A stretch of DNA of 64,000 nt from Roseivirga spongicola. Lineage in GTDB: Bacteria > Bacteroidota > Bacteroidia > Cytophagales > Cyclobacteriaceae. The notes beneath the pieces are model-generated. The model was not told the origin of the DNA. It searched no databases and saw only the letters and a list, made by a program, of their open reading frames with translations. Positions within the stretch are counted from its first letter, which is position 1. Every line of letters begins with the position of its first letter. Shown in pieces: positions 36,057 to 43,825 of the stretch. The position numbers were made by a program, and so were the translations under genes. Location: positions 806,001 to 870,000 of the forward strand of contig NZ_LRPC01000028.1 of assembly GCF_001592965.1 (NCBI RefSeq), in the 5' to 3' direction.

Positions 36057-36689
36057 ATGAATTTAATCGATAACCTAAACTGGAGATACGCTACCAAGGC
36101 GTTCGACCCAGCAAAAAAAGTAAGCTCCGAAGAATTGGAGGTATTAAAAGAAGCAGTGAGGCTCTCTCCTTCTGCCTATGGTTTGCAACTGTACAAAGTA
36201 CTGATAGTTGAGAACAAGGAAATCAGAATGGCCTTAAGGGAGGCGAGTTGGAATCAACCTCAAATCACAGATGCCTCTCACTTATTAGTCTTCTGCAATT
36301 TCACGCAAGATTTCAACGATCATGTGGATGATTACGTGCAGCTCATTGTGGAAGCTCAGGGTGTTGATAAGAAACAAATTAGCCCCTACGGTGAATTTAT
36401 CAAGTCGCAATTGAACAACAACGGCACCAAACAAAACCAAGTTTGGGCTGAAAAGCAGACCTACTTAGCACTCAGTAATTTATTGGCAGCCTGTGCAGAA
36501 CTTAAGATCGATGCCTGTCCCATGGAAGGCTTTCTTAACGATGCTTACAATAGAATTCTTGGCTTGAACAAGCAGGGGCTCAACGCTTCGCTGATTGCAA
36601 CAGTCGGCTATCGGTCAGACAATGATGAGGCTCAATTCAGGAAAAAGGTCCGCAAGGATAAGGAGCAATTGTTTGAGCTCGTGTACTAG
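36057..36689 (+). CDS. NAD(P)H-dependent nitroreductase-family flavoprotein (NfsB-like)
   Basis: 210 residues from the ATG at 36057; the longer open frame to 35895 only overlaps the GNAT gene. The start NLNWRYATKAFDPAKKV and RLSPSAYGLQLYKVLIVEN (FMN-binding) are typical of the NfsB/FMN-reductase group. LIATVGYRSDNDEAQFRKKVRK closes the protein, as in family members. It uses FMN and NAD(P)H to reduce quinones or nitro compounds. It is last in the operon begun by the Crp/Fnr gene and followed by a hairpin terminator. Confidence 0.9.
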   Translation: MNLIDNLNWRYATKAFDPAKKVSSEELEVLKEAVRLSPSAYGLQLYKVLIVENKEIRMALREASWNQPQITDASHLLVFCNFTQDFNDHVDDYVQLIVEAQGVDKKQISPYGEFIKSQLNNNGTKQNQVWAEKQTYLALSNLLAACAELKIDACPMEGFLNDAYNRILGLNKQGLNASLIATVGYRSDNDEAQFRKKVRKDKEQLFELVY

Positions 36690-36740
36690 GTAGTGCAGGC
36701 TCTTTTTTAACTCCTTCCTGATTTTGAACCTAATAAGTCT

Positions 36741-36787
36741 AAGGCTGGCAGTCCTTTTTACATATTGAAGATAGGGCTGCCAGCCTT
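36741..36787 (+). terminator. Hairpin terminator after the nitroreductase operon
   Basis: AAGGCTGGCAGTCC (36741-36754) pairs with GGGCTGCCAGCCTT (36774-36787) with a single G-T position. It is followed by TATAAA and is a relative of the hairpin at 28361-28407. Confidence 0.75.
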
Positions 36788-36854
36788 TATAAAAAGAGAG
36801 GCTTTTCTACACTCAGACATCTCCTGTAAGGGACTCTGATGGGGATGGGAATCA

Positions 36855-36887
36855 ACTGGTCTGACCACGTGGAGTGGTCTGACCAGT
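36855..36887. repeat. Nested palindrome, TGGTCTGACCA family
   Basis: ACTGGTCTGACCAC, loop GTGGA, GTGGTCTGACCAGT. Each arm holds the near-palindrome TGGTC-T-GACCA, and the arms pair with each other except at the centre base. Confidence 0.75.
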
Positions 36888-37239
36888 GAAACTCGCCACA
36901 GTTGAACTTGTTAGCTTCAGCCCTAGTTGAAGCGTCTCGCTTCGATTTAATGCTCTAACTATTTGAGCGTTGTTACCAGAATCCAGCTTGCGAGTGACAA
37001 CACTGCATAAGCAATAAATAAAGCTTGGACGATCCCTCGATTCCTCGGGATTAAAAAGGGCTTGAACAAAACTAGCAGCCTTACAATAGTGAAAGTAGGA
37101 AGCCAGCCTTCAGGTAGAGCCCCCTGCTACTACTCAAACCTCGTATAGCACCTCGATTAGATGTCTCCAGAAAGGGACTCCGAGCAGTTTCAAACACCAT
37201 CAGAGTCTCACATAGTGGACTCTGATGGAGATGGAATCA

Positions 37240-37272
37240 ACTGGTCTGACCACTTGGAGTGGTCTGACCAGT
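37240..37272. repeat. Nested palindrome, TGGTCTGACCA family
   Basis: ACTGGTCTGACCAC (37240-37253), loop TTGGA, GTGGTCTGACCAGT (37259-37272). It is identical to the 36855 copy except in the loop. Confidence 0.75.
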
Positions 37273-37764
37273 GAAACGCGCCTTAGTTGAACTTGCCCAC
37301 CTCCGCCCTAGTTGAATCGTCTCGCTTCGACTTAGTATCTTAGCCGGTTTTGGTGTTGTCACCAAAACCCAGGTGACATCACTGCATAAGCAATAAGTAA
37401 AGCCTGGCAGCCTTACATAAATGTGAAAGTAAGAAACCAGTCTCTATATAGAGAGGCTTTATCGCACATAGCTCCTCGCTTAGAGTCTCCTGAAAGGGAC
37501 TCTGAGCTTCCTTAAGTATCATCAGAGTCCACCGCGCGAGACTCTGATGGGGATGCCCCTCTAATTCGTTCAGTCGATAATTCAACAAAATAGAATTCGT
37601 TTTTCCACCACACAAAAAGGAAGTTTCAAGGTTAGAACAACGCATTCAATTTGAGGAGACCATCACCTCCACTAAATTGAGATAATCAACCATTTAAAAA
37701 GCCTTAGGCTAATTTCCTGTTTGCTTAAAGTATTTTGGCTAGCTTAGTATAATTACATCAATCT

Positions 37765-39723
37765 ATGATATACACACCAAAGAGATCCGTTCAGAATATC
37801 ATCTTAAACTTCGGTTCAATCTTCACATTGATAGTGGCTGCAGTGGTGTTGATAGGCTGGATTTTGAGCTACGAGCCAGTGCTCAGCCTTATTCCAGACG
37901 CAGCAACCATGAAAGCAAATACTGCTTTAGGTTTCTTGATAGTCGGATCTATTGGTTTTCTATTCACCAAGAAAGGAGCATTTTTAAAAACTCTAGTAAA
38001 ATCTTTGGCCGTGCTGCTATCGGTACTGGCTCTTCTGACTCTTTTAGAGTACATTTTCGATATCTCTTTGGGTATTGACAGCCTTTTAGTAGAAGATGCT
38101 TTTTCTTCGGTAGTAAGAAACCGGATGTCGCCAGCTACGGCCAGCTGCTTTTTACTTATTGGTGTAGGCGTATTGGTTTTTAACCGTAATAGAGTTAAAA
38201 GTCTTATGGCCTCACAATTCATTTGGCTTTTAGTAATTGTTACAGCCTTCATTTCTATAGTTACCTATATTCTAAATATACCTGCTGAGCAAAAGACGGA
38301 GCTTTTTAGCTCTATGGCTATTCATACCTCGGCACTTTTTGGTTTAATGGGTTTAGGGCTTTTCTTTCAGACTTCTGCCACTGGATTTGCTGCACTAATA
38401 ACCGGCCCTTTGCCTGGAAGCCGAATTACTAGAAGGTTGCTGCCTTTTACTATTACCGTTCCTCTAGCTCTCAGCTATTTGTTCTTTTACCTATCGGTAC
38501 AATCTACTGTAGACATTCCTAGTAGTCTTTGGGTTATTGTAAATACCATCTCACTCATCATTTTAAGCATTGTTTATATCTCCATTATGGCCATTGGCTT
38601 GAATAAATCGGCTAAAAAGGAAACATCGCTTCAGCAAAATCTTAAATCTTCTATCCATACCTTGGGTAGTTTTAAGAAAGCAATAGATAAAACATCTATT
38701 GTATCTGAGTTAGATAGCCAAGGAGCTATAACCGACATTAACGAAAACTTTGAACTACTCACTGGATATACAAAAGATGAAGTAGTGGGTAAGCCATACA
38801 CCAGTCTTTTGGAGCTAAATGAAGAAATTACTGAAACCATTTTAAACAACTTAAGTGCCGATGGTTTATGGGTTGGTGAGGTAGAAAGAAAAGCCAAAAG
38901 CGGGAAGCTCTGGGTTCATAGCTCTGTGGTTGAAGATAAGCCTCCGGGAAGCCCAACCAAGTACTTTATGGTTGAGCAAGATATTTCTTTGCGTAAGCAA
39001 AATGAAATATTAAAAGACATACAGTTTATGCAGAAGCTCAGACAGAAAAATAAAGAGCTAGAGCAGTTCCTCTATATTGCCTCACATGATCTTCAAGAGC
39101 CTTTGAGATCGATAAGAAGTATGTTAGAGCTGCTTAAACTGGAGCTAAATGATAAGCTTGACGAACAAACTACAGTATTCATGGACCTAGTAGACTCATC
39201 TGCCAATCGTATGTCTGACTTGGTAAAAGGTTTAATGGACTACGCCAGATTGGGCAATCAGAAGGAGCTAGAGCATACAGACTTGAATAAGTTAGTTACA
39301 GATGTGCTATCTGACATTGGCCAGTCTATTAATGATCACGATGCTGATATAGAGAAATCTAAACTTCCTTCATTGGATATTTATCCAGTAGAAATCAGAC
39401 TGCTTTTTCAGAACTTATTAAGCAATGCTATAAAGTTTCGTAAACCAGATACCCCTCCTCAAATTAGTATTAGTGCAGTGGAAAAAGGACTGTTTTGGCA
39501 ATTTCAAATAAAGGATAATGGCATCGGTATAAAAGAAGAACATCAGCAGAAAATATTTCTTATTTTTCAGCGCCTAAATAAGAAAGAGGAGTTTGAAGGA
39601 ACCGGAATTGGGCTAGCTCACTGCATGAAAATCATATCGCTGCACGGTGGCGAGTTGTGGGTAGAATCTAAACCCAATGAGGGCTCCAGTTTTTTCTTCA
39701 CACTCCCGAAAAAACAATTTTAA
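37765..39723 (+). CDS. Membrane sensor histidine kinase with PAS domain
   Basis: 652 residues. The N-terminal half (to about residue 280) has roughly seven or eight hydrophobic helices forming a membrane sensor resembling MASE-type modules, with a conserved-looking PDAATMKANTALGFL. A PAS domain follows (about 300-415; GAITDINENFELLTGYTKDEVVG), then a phytochrome-like HisKA with H441 (LYIASHDLQEPLRSIRSM) and HATPase motifs (NLLSNAIKFRKP, DNGIGIKEE, GTGIGLAHCMKI). The response regulator gene begins four bases after its stop, giving a complete two-component pair. Confidence 0.92.
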   Translation: MIYTPKRSVQNIILNFGSIFTLIVAAVVLIGWILSYEPVLSLIPDAATMKANTALGFLIVGSIGFLFTKKGAFLKTLVKSLAVLLSVLALLTLLEYIFDISLGIDSLLVEDAFSSVVRNRMSPATASCFLLIGVGVLVFNRNRVKSLMASQFIWLLVIVTAFISIVTYILNIPAEQKTELFSSMAIHTSALFGLMGLGLFFQTSATGFAALITGPLPGSRITRRLLPFTITVPLALSYLFFYLSVQSTVDIPSSLWVIVNTISLIILSIVYISIMAIGLNKSAKKETSLQQNLKSSIHTLGSFKKAIDKTSIVSELDSQGAITDINENFELLTGYTKDEVVGKPYTSLLELNEEITETILNNLSADGLWVGEVERKAKSGKLWVHSSVVEDKPPGSPTKYFMVEQDISLRKQNEILKDIQFMQKLRQKNKELEQFLYIASHDLQEPLRSIRSMLELLKLELNDKLDEQTTVFMDLVDSSANRMSDLVKGLMDYARLGNQKELEHTDLNKLVTDVLSDIGQSINDHDADIEKSKLPSLDIYPVEIRLLFQNLLSNAIKFRKPDTPPQISISAVEKGLFWQFQIKDNGIGIKEEHQQKIFLIFQRLNKKEEFEGTGIGLAHCMKIISLHGGELWVESKPNEGSSFFFTLPKKQF

Positions 39724-39727
39724 CAAA

Positions 39728-40141
39728 ATGAAAGCGGATCTAAAGGTACTTTTGGTGGACGATGATAAAGCCACAAACCTTTACAACCAGTATAATCTCA
39801 AAAAACTGGGTTGTTGCAAAAGCATAGATGTGGCTCTGAACGGACAAGAGGCCATAGAGTTTTTAACCTCAAAAGACGAGGAGGGTAATCATCCCCAACC
39901 TCATCTTATATTTTTAGATATTAATATGCCATTGGTAGATGGATGGGAGTTTTTAGAATTATATGATCAACTAAGTGAGGAGCAAAAAGGCGATGTAATT
40001 GTAGTTATGCTTACCACCTCGGTAAATCAAGACGATTTTAAAAAGGCAGAAGCTAACCCCCACATAAAAGACTTCAAGTCTAAACCACTGACGATAGATA
40101 AAATGCAAGAGCTTATTGAAAGCTATTGGGAGTCTAAGTAA
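39728..40141 (+). CDS. Single-domain response regulator
   Basis: 137 residues from the ATG at 39728, immediately after the kinase stop; the longer frame from 39677 overlaps the kinase. It is a stand-alone receiver of the CheY/Rcp1 kind: acidic patch D11-D12-D13, phospho-acceptor D64 (LIFLDINMPLVDGWEF), Thr in VVMLTTSV and Lys in FKSKPL. There is no output domain, so it likely acts through protein interaction or as a phosphorelay step. It is the partner of the kinase at 37765-39723. Confidence 0.93.
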   Translation: MKADLKVLLVDDDKATNLYNQYNLKKLGCCKSIDVALNGQEAIEFLTSKDEEGNHPQPHLIFLDINMPLVDGWEFLELYDQLSEEQKGDVIVVMLTTSVNQDDFKKAEANPHIKDFKSKPLTIDKMQELIESYWESK

Positions 40142-40146
40142 GACAC

Positions 40147-40285
40147 AAAAAAAGAGGCTATCTCAAAAGTTAACTGTCATTCCCGACTCCGATCGGGAAT
40201 CTCCTAGGCGGACTTCATTGGCCGGAAGAGATTCCCAGTCAAGCTGCGAATGACGAAAATAGTAGCTTTTGAGATAGCCTCTTTT
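40147..40285. repeat. MITE-like intergenic inverted-repeat element, copy B
   Basis: Terminal inverted repeats AAAGAGGCTATCTCAAAAG (40151-40169) and their complement ending in AGCCTCTTTT (40276-40285). The inside has two pairs of TCATTCCC / GGGAAT-type blocks. Reversed, the copy at 62777-62890 matches it through most of its length. It lies between two convergent genes and can act as a terminator both ways. Confidence 0.8.
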
Positions 40286-40305
40286 ATCTATTACTATTTC
40301 TCGTT

Positions 40306-42510
40306 CTAACCCAAGTTCAAAGACATCTCGTTACTTGCATACGGTTGATTATACAACCTTGTACCGGTTGCTTTGTAAAGCGCACTAGCCAATGCTCCAA
40401 TAGCAGGTGGTAATCCAGGTTCTCCAAGCCCCGTTGGCGAAATGTCATTATCTACAAAGTGTACTTCAATTTCTCTTGGTGCCTGATTGTTCCGAATTAG
40501 TTTATAAGAATCGAAATTGCTTTGCATAGGTGAACCATTTTCAAAAGTGAGTTGGCTATACAATGCATGTCCTATGCCATCTACCACTCCGCCTTGAATT
40601 ATGTTCTCTGCTCCTTCTTTGTTAATTAGAATACCGCAATCTACAGCACACCATACCTTTTTCACTTTCGGCTGGTTGTTTTCCATTACTACATCCATTA
40701 CCTGAGCCACATAAGAGTTATGGCAGAAGTAAGCAGCAACACCTCTATAAACACCATCTTGTTCAGTGCCCCAGTTTGCTTTTTCCTTTACTAGTTTAAG
40801 CACGCCAGCGTAACGTTCGGCATCGTACTCGTATTTCTCTCCTACCGGGTTATTCATTGCCTTATCGAATAACTCCAACCTGAAATCAATTGGGTCTTTA
40901 CCAGCTGCTTCTGCAACCTCATCTAAAAAGCTTTGCTCTGCCCCAGCAGTGAAGTGCGACCTTGGAGCTCGCCATGCTCCAGTAGAAATATTTGTGCTAG
41001 ACATAACCGATTCTGCCGAATAGTTATCTACAGCTCCAGCAGGGAATCTATTAGGGAAAATAGGACCTTCTGGCAAGCCAACTCCTCTTGCTGAGAAAGC
41101 TATGAGGTTATTATCCTCATCCAAACCGGCTTTATAAACCGATCTATAAGTAGGTCGATATGTTCCTTGGGTCATATCGTCCTCACGTGTGTAAATAAGT
41201 TTGATTGGTGCGCCAGCTTGTTTTGAAATTGCTGCTGCTTCAATTCCCGTGTGGTTATAAAGTCTTCTACCGAAACCTCCACCCATACGAGTCATATCTA
41301 CTGTTACATTTTCTGCAGGAATCCCTAATAACTGTACAACTGAATCTTTTAAGGCTTGAGGTGTCTGACTCGGGCCTACAAGCTCAGCCGATGTATCAGT
41401 TACATGAGCAAAAAAGTTCTGAGGCTCCAATGTGTTATGAGCCATAAATGGAGAAGTATATGTTCTCTCTATTACTTTAGCAGCCTTAGCAAAAGCAGCA
41501 TTAAAATCACCGTCTTTTCGGCTTCCACCAACTCTACCCTTTTCTAGGTCAGCAATCAGTTTCTTCTCATGCATTTCAGAGTTCTCTGGTTCACTTACCT
41601 TCTCCCAATCTACCTTCAGTGCTTTCTTTGCCTGCATTAACTGCCAAGTTGAGTCTCCAACTATTGCTATCAATTTGTTGAAGGCATTTACATCTGACCA
41701 TTGTGGTTTCTCCAAAGTAGTATCTACAATAAATGCATCAGACACACCTGGCATAGCCTTTATTTCATCTACATTGAAGTCTTTCGGTTGCATACCAAAT
41801 GCTGGTGGGTGCTGGATCATAGCCAACTTCATTCCCTCGCGTTTGAAATCTAGTCCAAAAAGAGGCTTTCCTGTTACAATTTTAGGACCTTCTACATTCT
41901 TCTGAGCCGTACCAATAAGCTTGTAGTCTTTAGGGTCTTTTAGCTCTAGTTCTTCTGGAACTTCGATTCCAACAGCTTTGGAGGCTATTTCACCATACCC
42001 AATAGACCTGCTTCCGTCTTTCTCTGTGATTACTCCTTCGCTAGCAGTAAGTTCGTCAAGACCTACGCCCCATTCTTTTGCAGCTGCTTCCATGAGCATA
42101 CGTTTACCCGCAGCACCAGCCATACGCAAGGCATTCCAAGCCATCATAATAGATAAGCTCCCCCCAGCAAACTGAGGATTTTTAAAAGCATCTGAATCTA
42201 AGGCACCTTGTTCAACCACTACGTTTTTCCAAGGAGCATCTAACTCTTCTGCCACAATCATTGGCATAGAAGTCATTACATTTTGGCCAATCTCTGGGTT
42301 TGGAGAGTAGATTGTGACCATTCCAGTATCTCCAATTTTGATGTAGCCGTTTATTTCGAACCACTCATTTGGATAAGCCACCGTTTCGGACTCTTTAGAA
42401 ATGGCCGAGCAGCTTGTTAACCAATTGAACCCTATGAGCATTCCTCCTCCTGCGGCAGCAGAGGTTTTCAGAAAGGATCTTCTTCCTACTTTCGTTTTAA
42501 TTATAGTCAT
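40306..42510 (-). CDS. Molybdopterin-binding hydroxylase large subunit (IorB / xanthine dehydrogenase family)
   Basis: 734 residues, a typical length for isoquinoline 1-oxidoreductase beta-like subunits. A Tat signal, KVGRRSFLKTSAAAGGG, places it in the periplasm. Molybdopterin-binding signatures include RMGGGFGRRLYNH, STGAWRAPRSHF and the C-terminal GLGEPGLPPAIGALASALY, where Glu in GEPG is the catalytic base. It oxidises aldehydes or N-heterocycles with water as oxygen source. The small [2Fe-2S] subunit lies 11 bases upstream. No FAD subunit or cytochrome c gene is next to them, as in IorAB systems that pass electrons to cytochromes. Confidence 0.92.
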   Translation of the reverse strand: MTIIKTKVGRRSFLKTSAAAGGGMLIGFNWLTSCSAISKESETVAYPNEWFEINGYIKIGDTGMVTIYSPNPEIGQNVMTSMPMIVAEELDAPWKNVVVEQGALDSDAFKNPQFAGGSLSIMMAWNALRMAGAAGKRMLMEAAAKEWGVGLDELTASEGVITEKDGSRSIGYGEIASKAVGIEVPEELELKDPKDYKLIGTAQKNVEGPKIVTGKPLFGLDFKREGMKLAMIQHPPAFGMQPKDFNVDEIKAMPGVSDAFIVDTTLEKPQWSDVNAFNKLIAIVGDSTWQLMQAKKALKVDWEKVSEPENSEMHEKKLIADLEKGRVGGSRKDGDFNAAFAKAAKVIERTYTSPFMAHNTLEPQNFFAHVTDTSAELVGPSQTPQALKDSVVQLLGIPAENVTVDMTRMGGGFGRRLYNHTGIEAAAISKQAGAPIKLIYTREDDMTQGTYRPTYRSVYKAGLDEDNNLIAFSARGVGLPEGPIFPNRFPAGAVDNYSAESVMSSTNISTGAWRAPRSHFTAGAEQSFLDEVAEAAGKDPIDFRLELFDKAMNNPVGEKYEYDAERYAGVLKLVKEKANWGTEQDGVYRGVAAYFCHNSYVAQVMDVVMENNQPKVKKVWCAVDCGILINKEGAENIIQGGVVDGIGHALYSQLTFENGSPMQSNFDSYKLIRNNQAPREIEVHFVDNDISPTGLGEPGLPPAIGALASALYKATGTRLYNQPYASNEMSLNLG

Positions 42511-42521
42511 GATTCAGTGGT

Positions 42522-42977
42522 TTAAAGTTGTGAAGCTGCTTTGATTGCCTTTCTAATTCGCACATAGGTACCGCAGCGGCAAATATTGCCGCTCATTGCT
42601 GCATCAATATCTTCATCAGTTGGGTTAGGGTTGCTGTTGAGCAAAGCCGCTGCGCTCATCATCTGGCCAGCCTGGCAATAACCACACTGAGGCACATCTA
42701 TATCTAACCACGCCTTCTGAACTGGGTGATCTCCTTTTTCCGAAAGCCCTTCAATAGTGGTTATTTTTTGTGAAGTAACTGCAGAAACCGGAAGCGAACA
42801 TGCACGAACTGCACTTCCATTTAAATGAACTGTACAGGCACCACATTGAGCAATACCACAGCCATATTTAGTTCCTACCATATCTAGGTGGTCTCTTAGC
42901 ACCCACAAAAGTGGAGTACTCGGGTCGACATCCACCTGCTTGTCTTTCCCATTAATATTCAGTGTAAAACTTGCCAT
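42522..42977 (-). CDS. [2Fe-2S] small subunit of molybdopterin hydroxylase (IorA-like)
   Basis: 151 residues. The plant-type cluster is bound by C40, C45, C48 and C60 ([18 protein letters not shown]); the second cluster by C98, C101, C133 and C135 ([22 protein letters not shown]). It carries electrons from the molybdenum site of the partner subunit encoded just downstream. It has no signal of its own, as expected for a partner co-exported with the Tat-bearing subunit. An inverted repeat, CTTACCG-TTAT-CGGTATAAG, near 42995-43015 lies in its promoter region. Confidence 0.93.
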   Translation of the reverse strand: MASFTLNINGKDKQVDVDPSTPLLWVLRDHLDMVGTKYGCGIAQCGACTVHLNGSAVRACSLPVSAVTSQKITTIEGLSEKGDHPVQKAWLDIDVPQCGYCQAGQMMSAAALLNSNPNPTDEDIDAAMSGNICRCGTYVRIRKAIKAASQL

Positions 42978-43236
42978 AGTGCTGATTTTATACGCTTACC
43001 GTTATCGGTATAAGTTAGTAATAAAATCAATCAACCTAATTTACTCTACATCAACCAGCACCTATTTTAGACGAATTTAGACTCAATTCAGATAAGTCCA
43101 TGATTAATACAGCTAAAAGGAAGGTGAAGATCAGCATGCCTTTCGTCCACTCGCCATCCATTTTTCACCCATGCCTTCATTTCATTAGAATTGGAAGATA
43201 AAAAAGCATATTTTCAATCAACTAAATTTTTAATCC
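42978..43236. promoter_or_regulatory. Divergent promoter region between IorA and NfeD
   Basis: 259 bases without a gene. An imperfect palindrome, CTTACCG with CGGTATAAG (about 42995-43015), lies near the IorA start and could be an operator. Nothing else is recognised. Confidence 0.4.
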
Positions 43237-43815
43237 ATGTCTAACCTTTCAGAGTGGTGGAACTCACTGGATACAATCCGCCAGATTTATTGGGGCATTG
43301 CCATCCCCTTTAGTTTGATTTTTTTAATTCAAATGGTACTTACTTTTATTGGAGGTGAAATGGAAATTGATGGAGATGCTGACTTTGATGTCGAAAGCGA
43401 CTCCGGTGTAGGTTTTCAGTTCTTCACCCTAAAAAATTTCATAGGCTTTTTCACCATCTTCTCTTGGTCTGGCATAGCCGCTTTAGACTCTGATTACAGC
43501 ACGGCTACCACACTAATTATATCTACAATTAGTGGGCTAATTATGATGACCTTAATGGCCAGTCTCTTCTATTTCTTCAGCAAACTGACCGATAGTGGCA
43601 CCATGGATATTAACAATGCCAAGGGAGCTATTGCTGAGGTGTACATGAGAATTCACGGTAACAGATCTAACATTGGTAAGGTGCTAGTGAAGGTTCAGGG
43701 CTCTTTAAGAGAGCTAGAAGCCATAACCGATGACGAAGAAGATTTACCAACTGGTTCGGTGGTAAATGTGAAAGACGTGATCAACGACAACATACTTTTA
43801 GTTTCGAAAAATTAA
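43237..43815 (+). CDS. NfeD-like membrane protein with C-terminal OB fold
   Basis: 192 residues. Three hydrophobic helices are seen (about 18-40, 66-86 and 90-112), then a soluble beta-rich domain (AKGAIAEVYMRIHGNRSNIGKVLVKVQGSLRELEAI, GSVVNVKDVI) typical of NfeD/OB domains. The acidic loop MEIDGDADFDVESDSG between helices 1 and 2 is also common. It precedes flotillin by 10 bases; NfeD-flotillin pairs organise ordered membrane patches and are widespread. Confidence 0.87.
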   Translation: MSNLSEWWNSLDTIRQIYWGIAIPFSLIFLIQMVLTFIGGEMEIDGDADFDVESDSGVGFQFFTLKNFIGFFTIFSWSGIAALDSDYSTATTLIISTISGLIMMTLMASLFYFFSKLTDSGTMDINNAKGAIAEVYMRIHGNRSNIGKVLVKVQGSLRELEAITDDEEDLPTGSVVNVKDVINDNILLVSKN

Positions 43816-43825
43816 ACCAACACAT

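Larger units (their letters stand above)
36788..37620. repeat. Tandem array of degenerate hairpin-rich repeat units
   Basis: No gene is supported between the nitroreductase and the sensor kinase. Units of about 320-385 bases recur in the same order: GACTCTGATGG hairpin (36832, 37218, 37540), nested TGGTCTGACCA palindrome (36855, 37240), GTTGAAGCG-TCT-CGCTTCGA hairpin (36926, 37311), GCATAAGCAATAA (37005, 37384) and GCAGCCTTACA (37075, 37407). The last unit is truncated. The minus-strand open frame 37379-37645 is a product of the repeats. Confidence 0.75.

Noticed and set aside
36788-37620. CRISPR array
   Set aside because: Repeats are long, degenerate, spaced at over 300 bases and contain several different hairpins; there are no short regular repeats with unique spacers and no cas genes.
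37379-37645. 88-residue minus-strand open frame
   Set aside because: It lies inside the tandem repeat array and reads through its hairpins; no protein family features.
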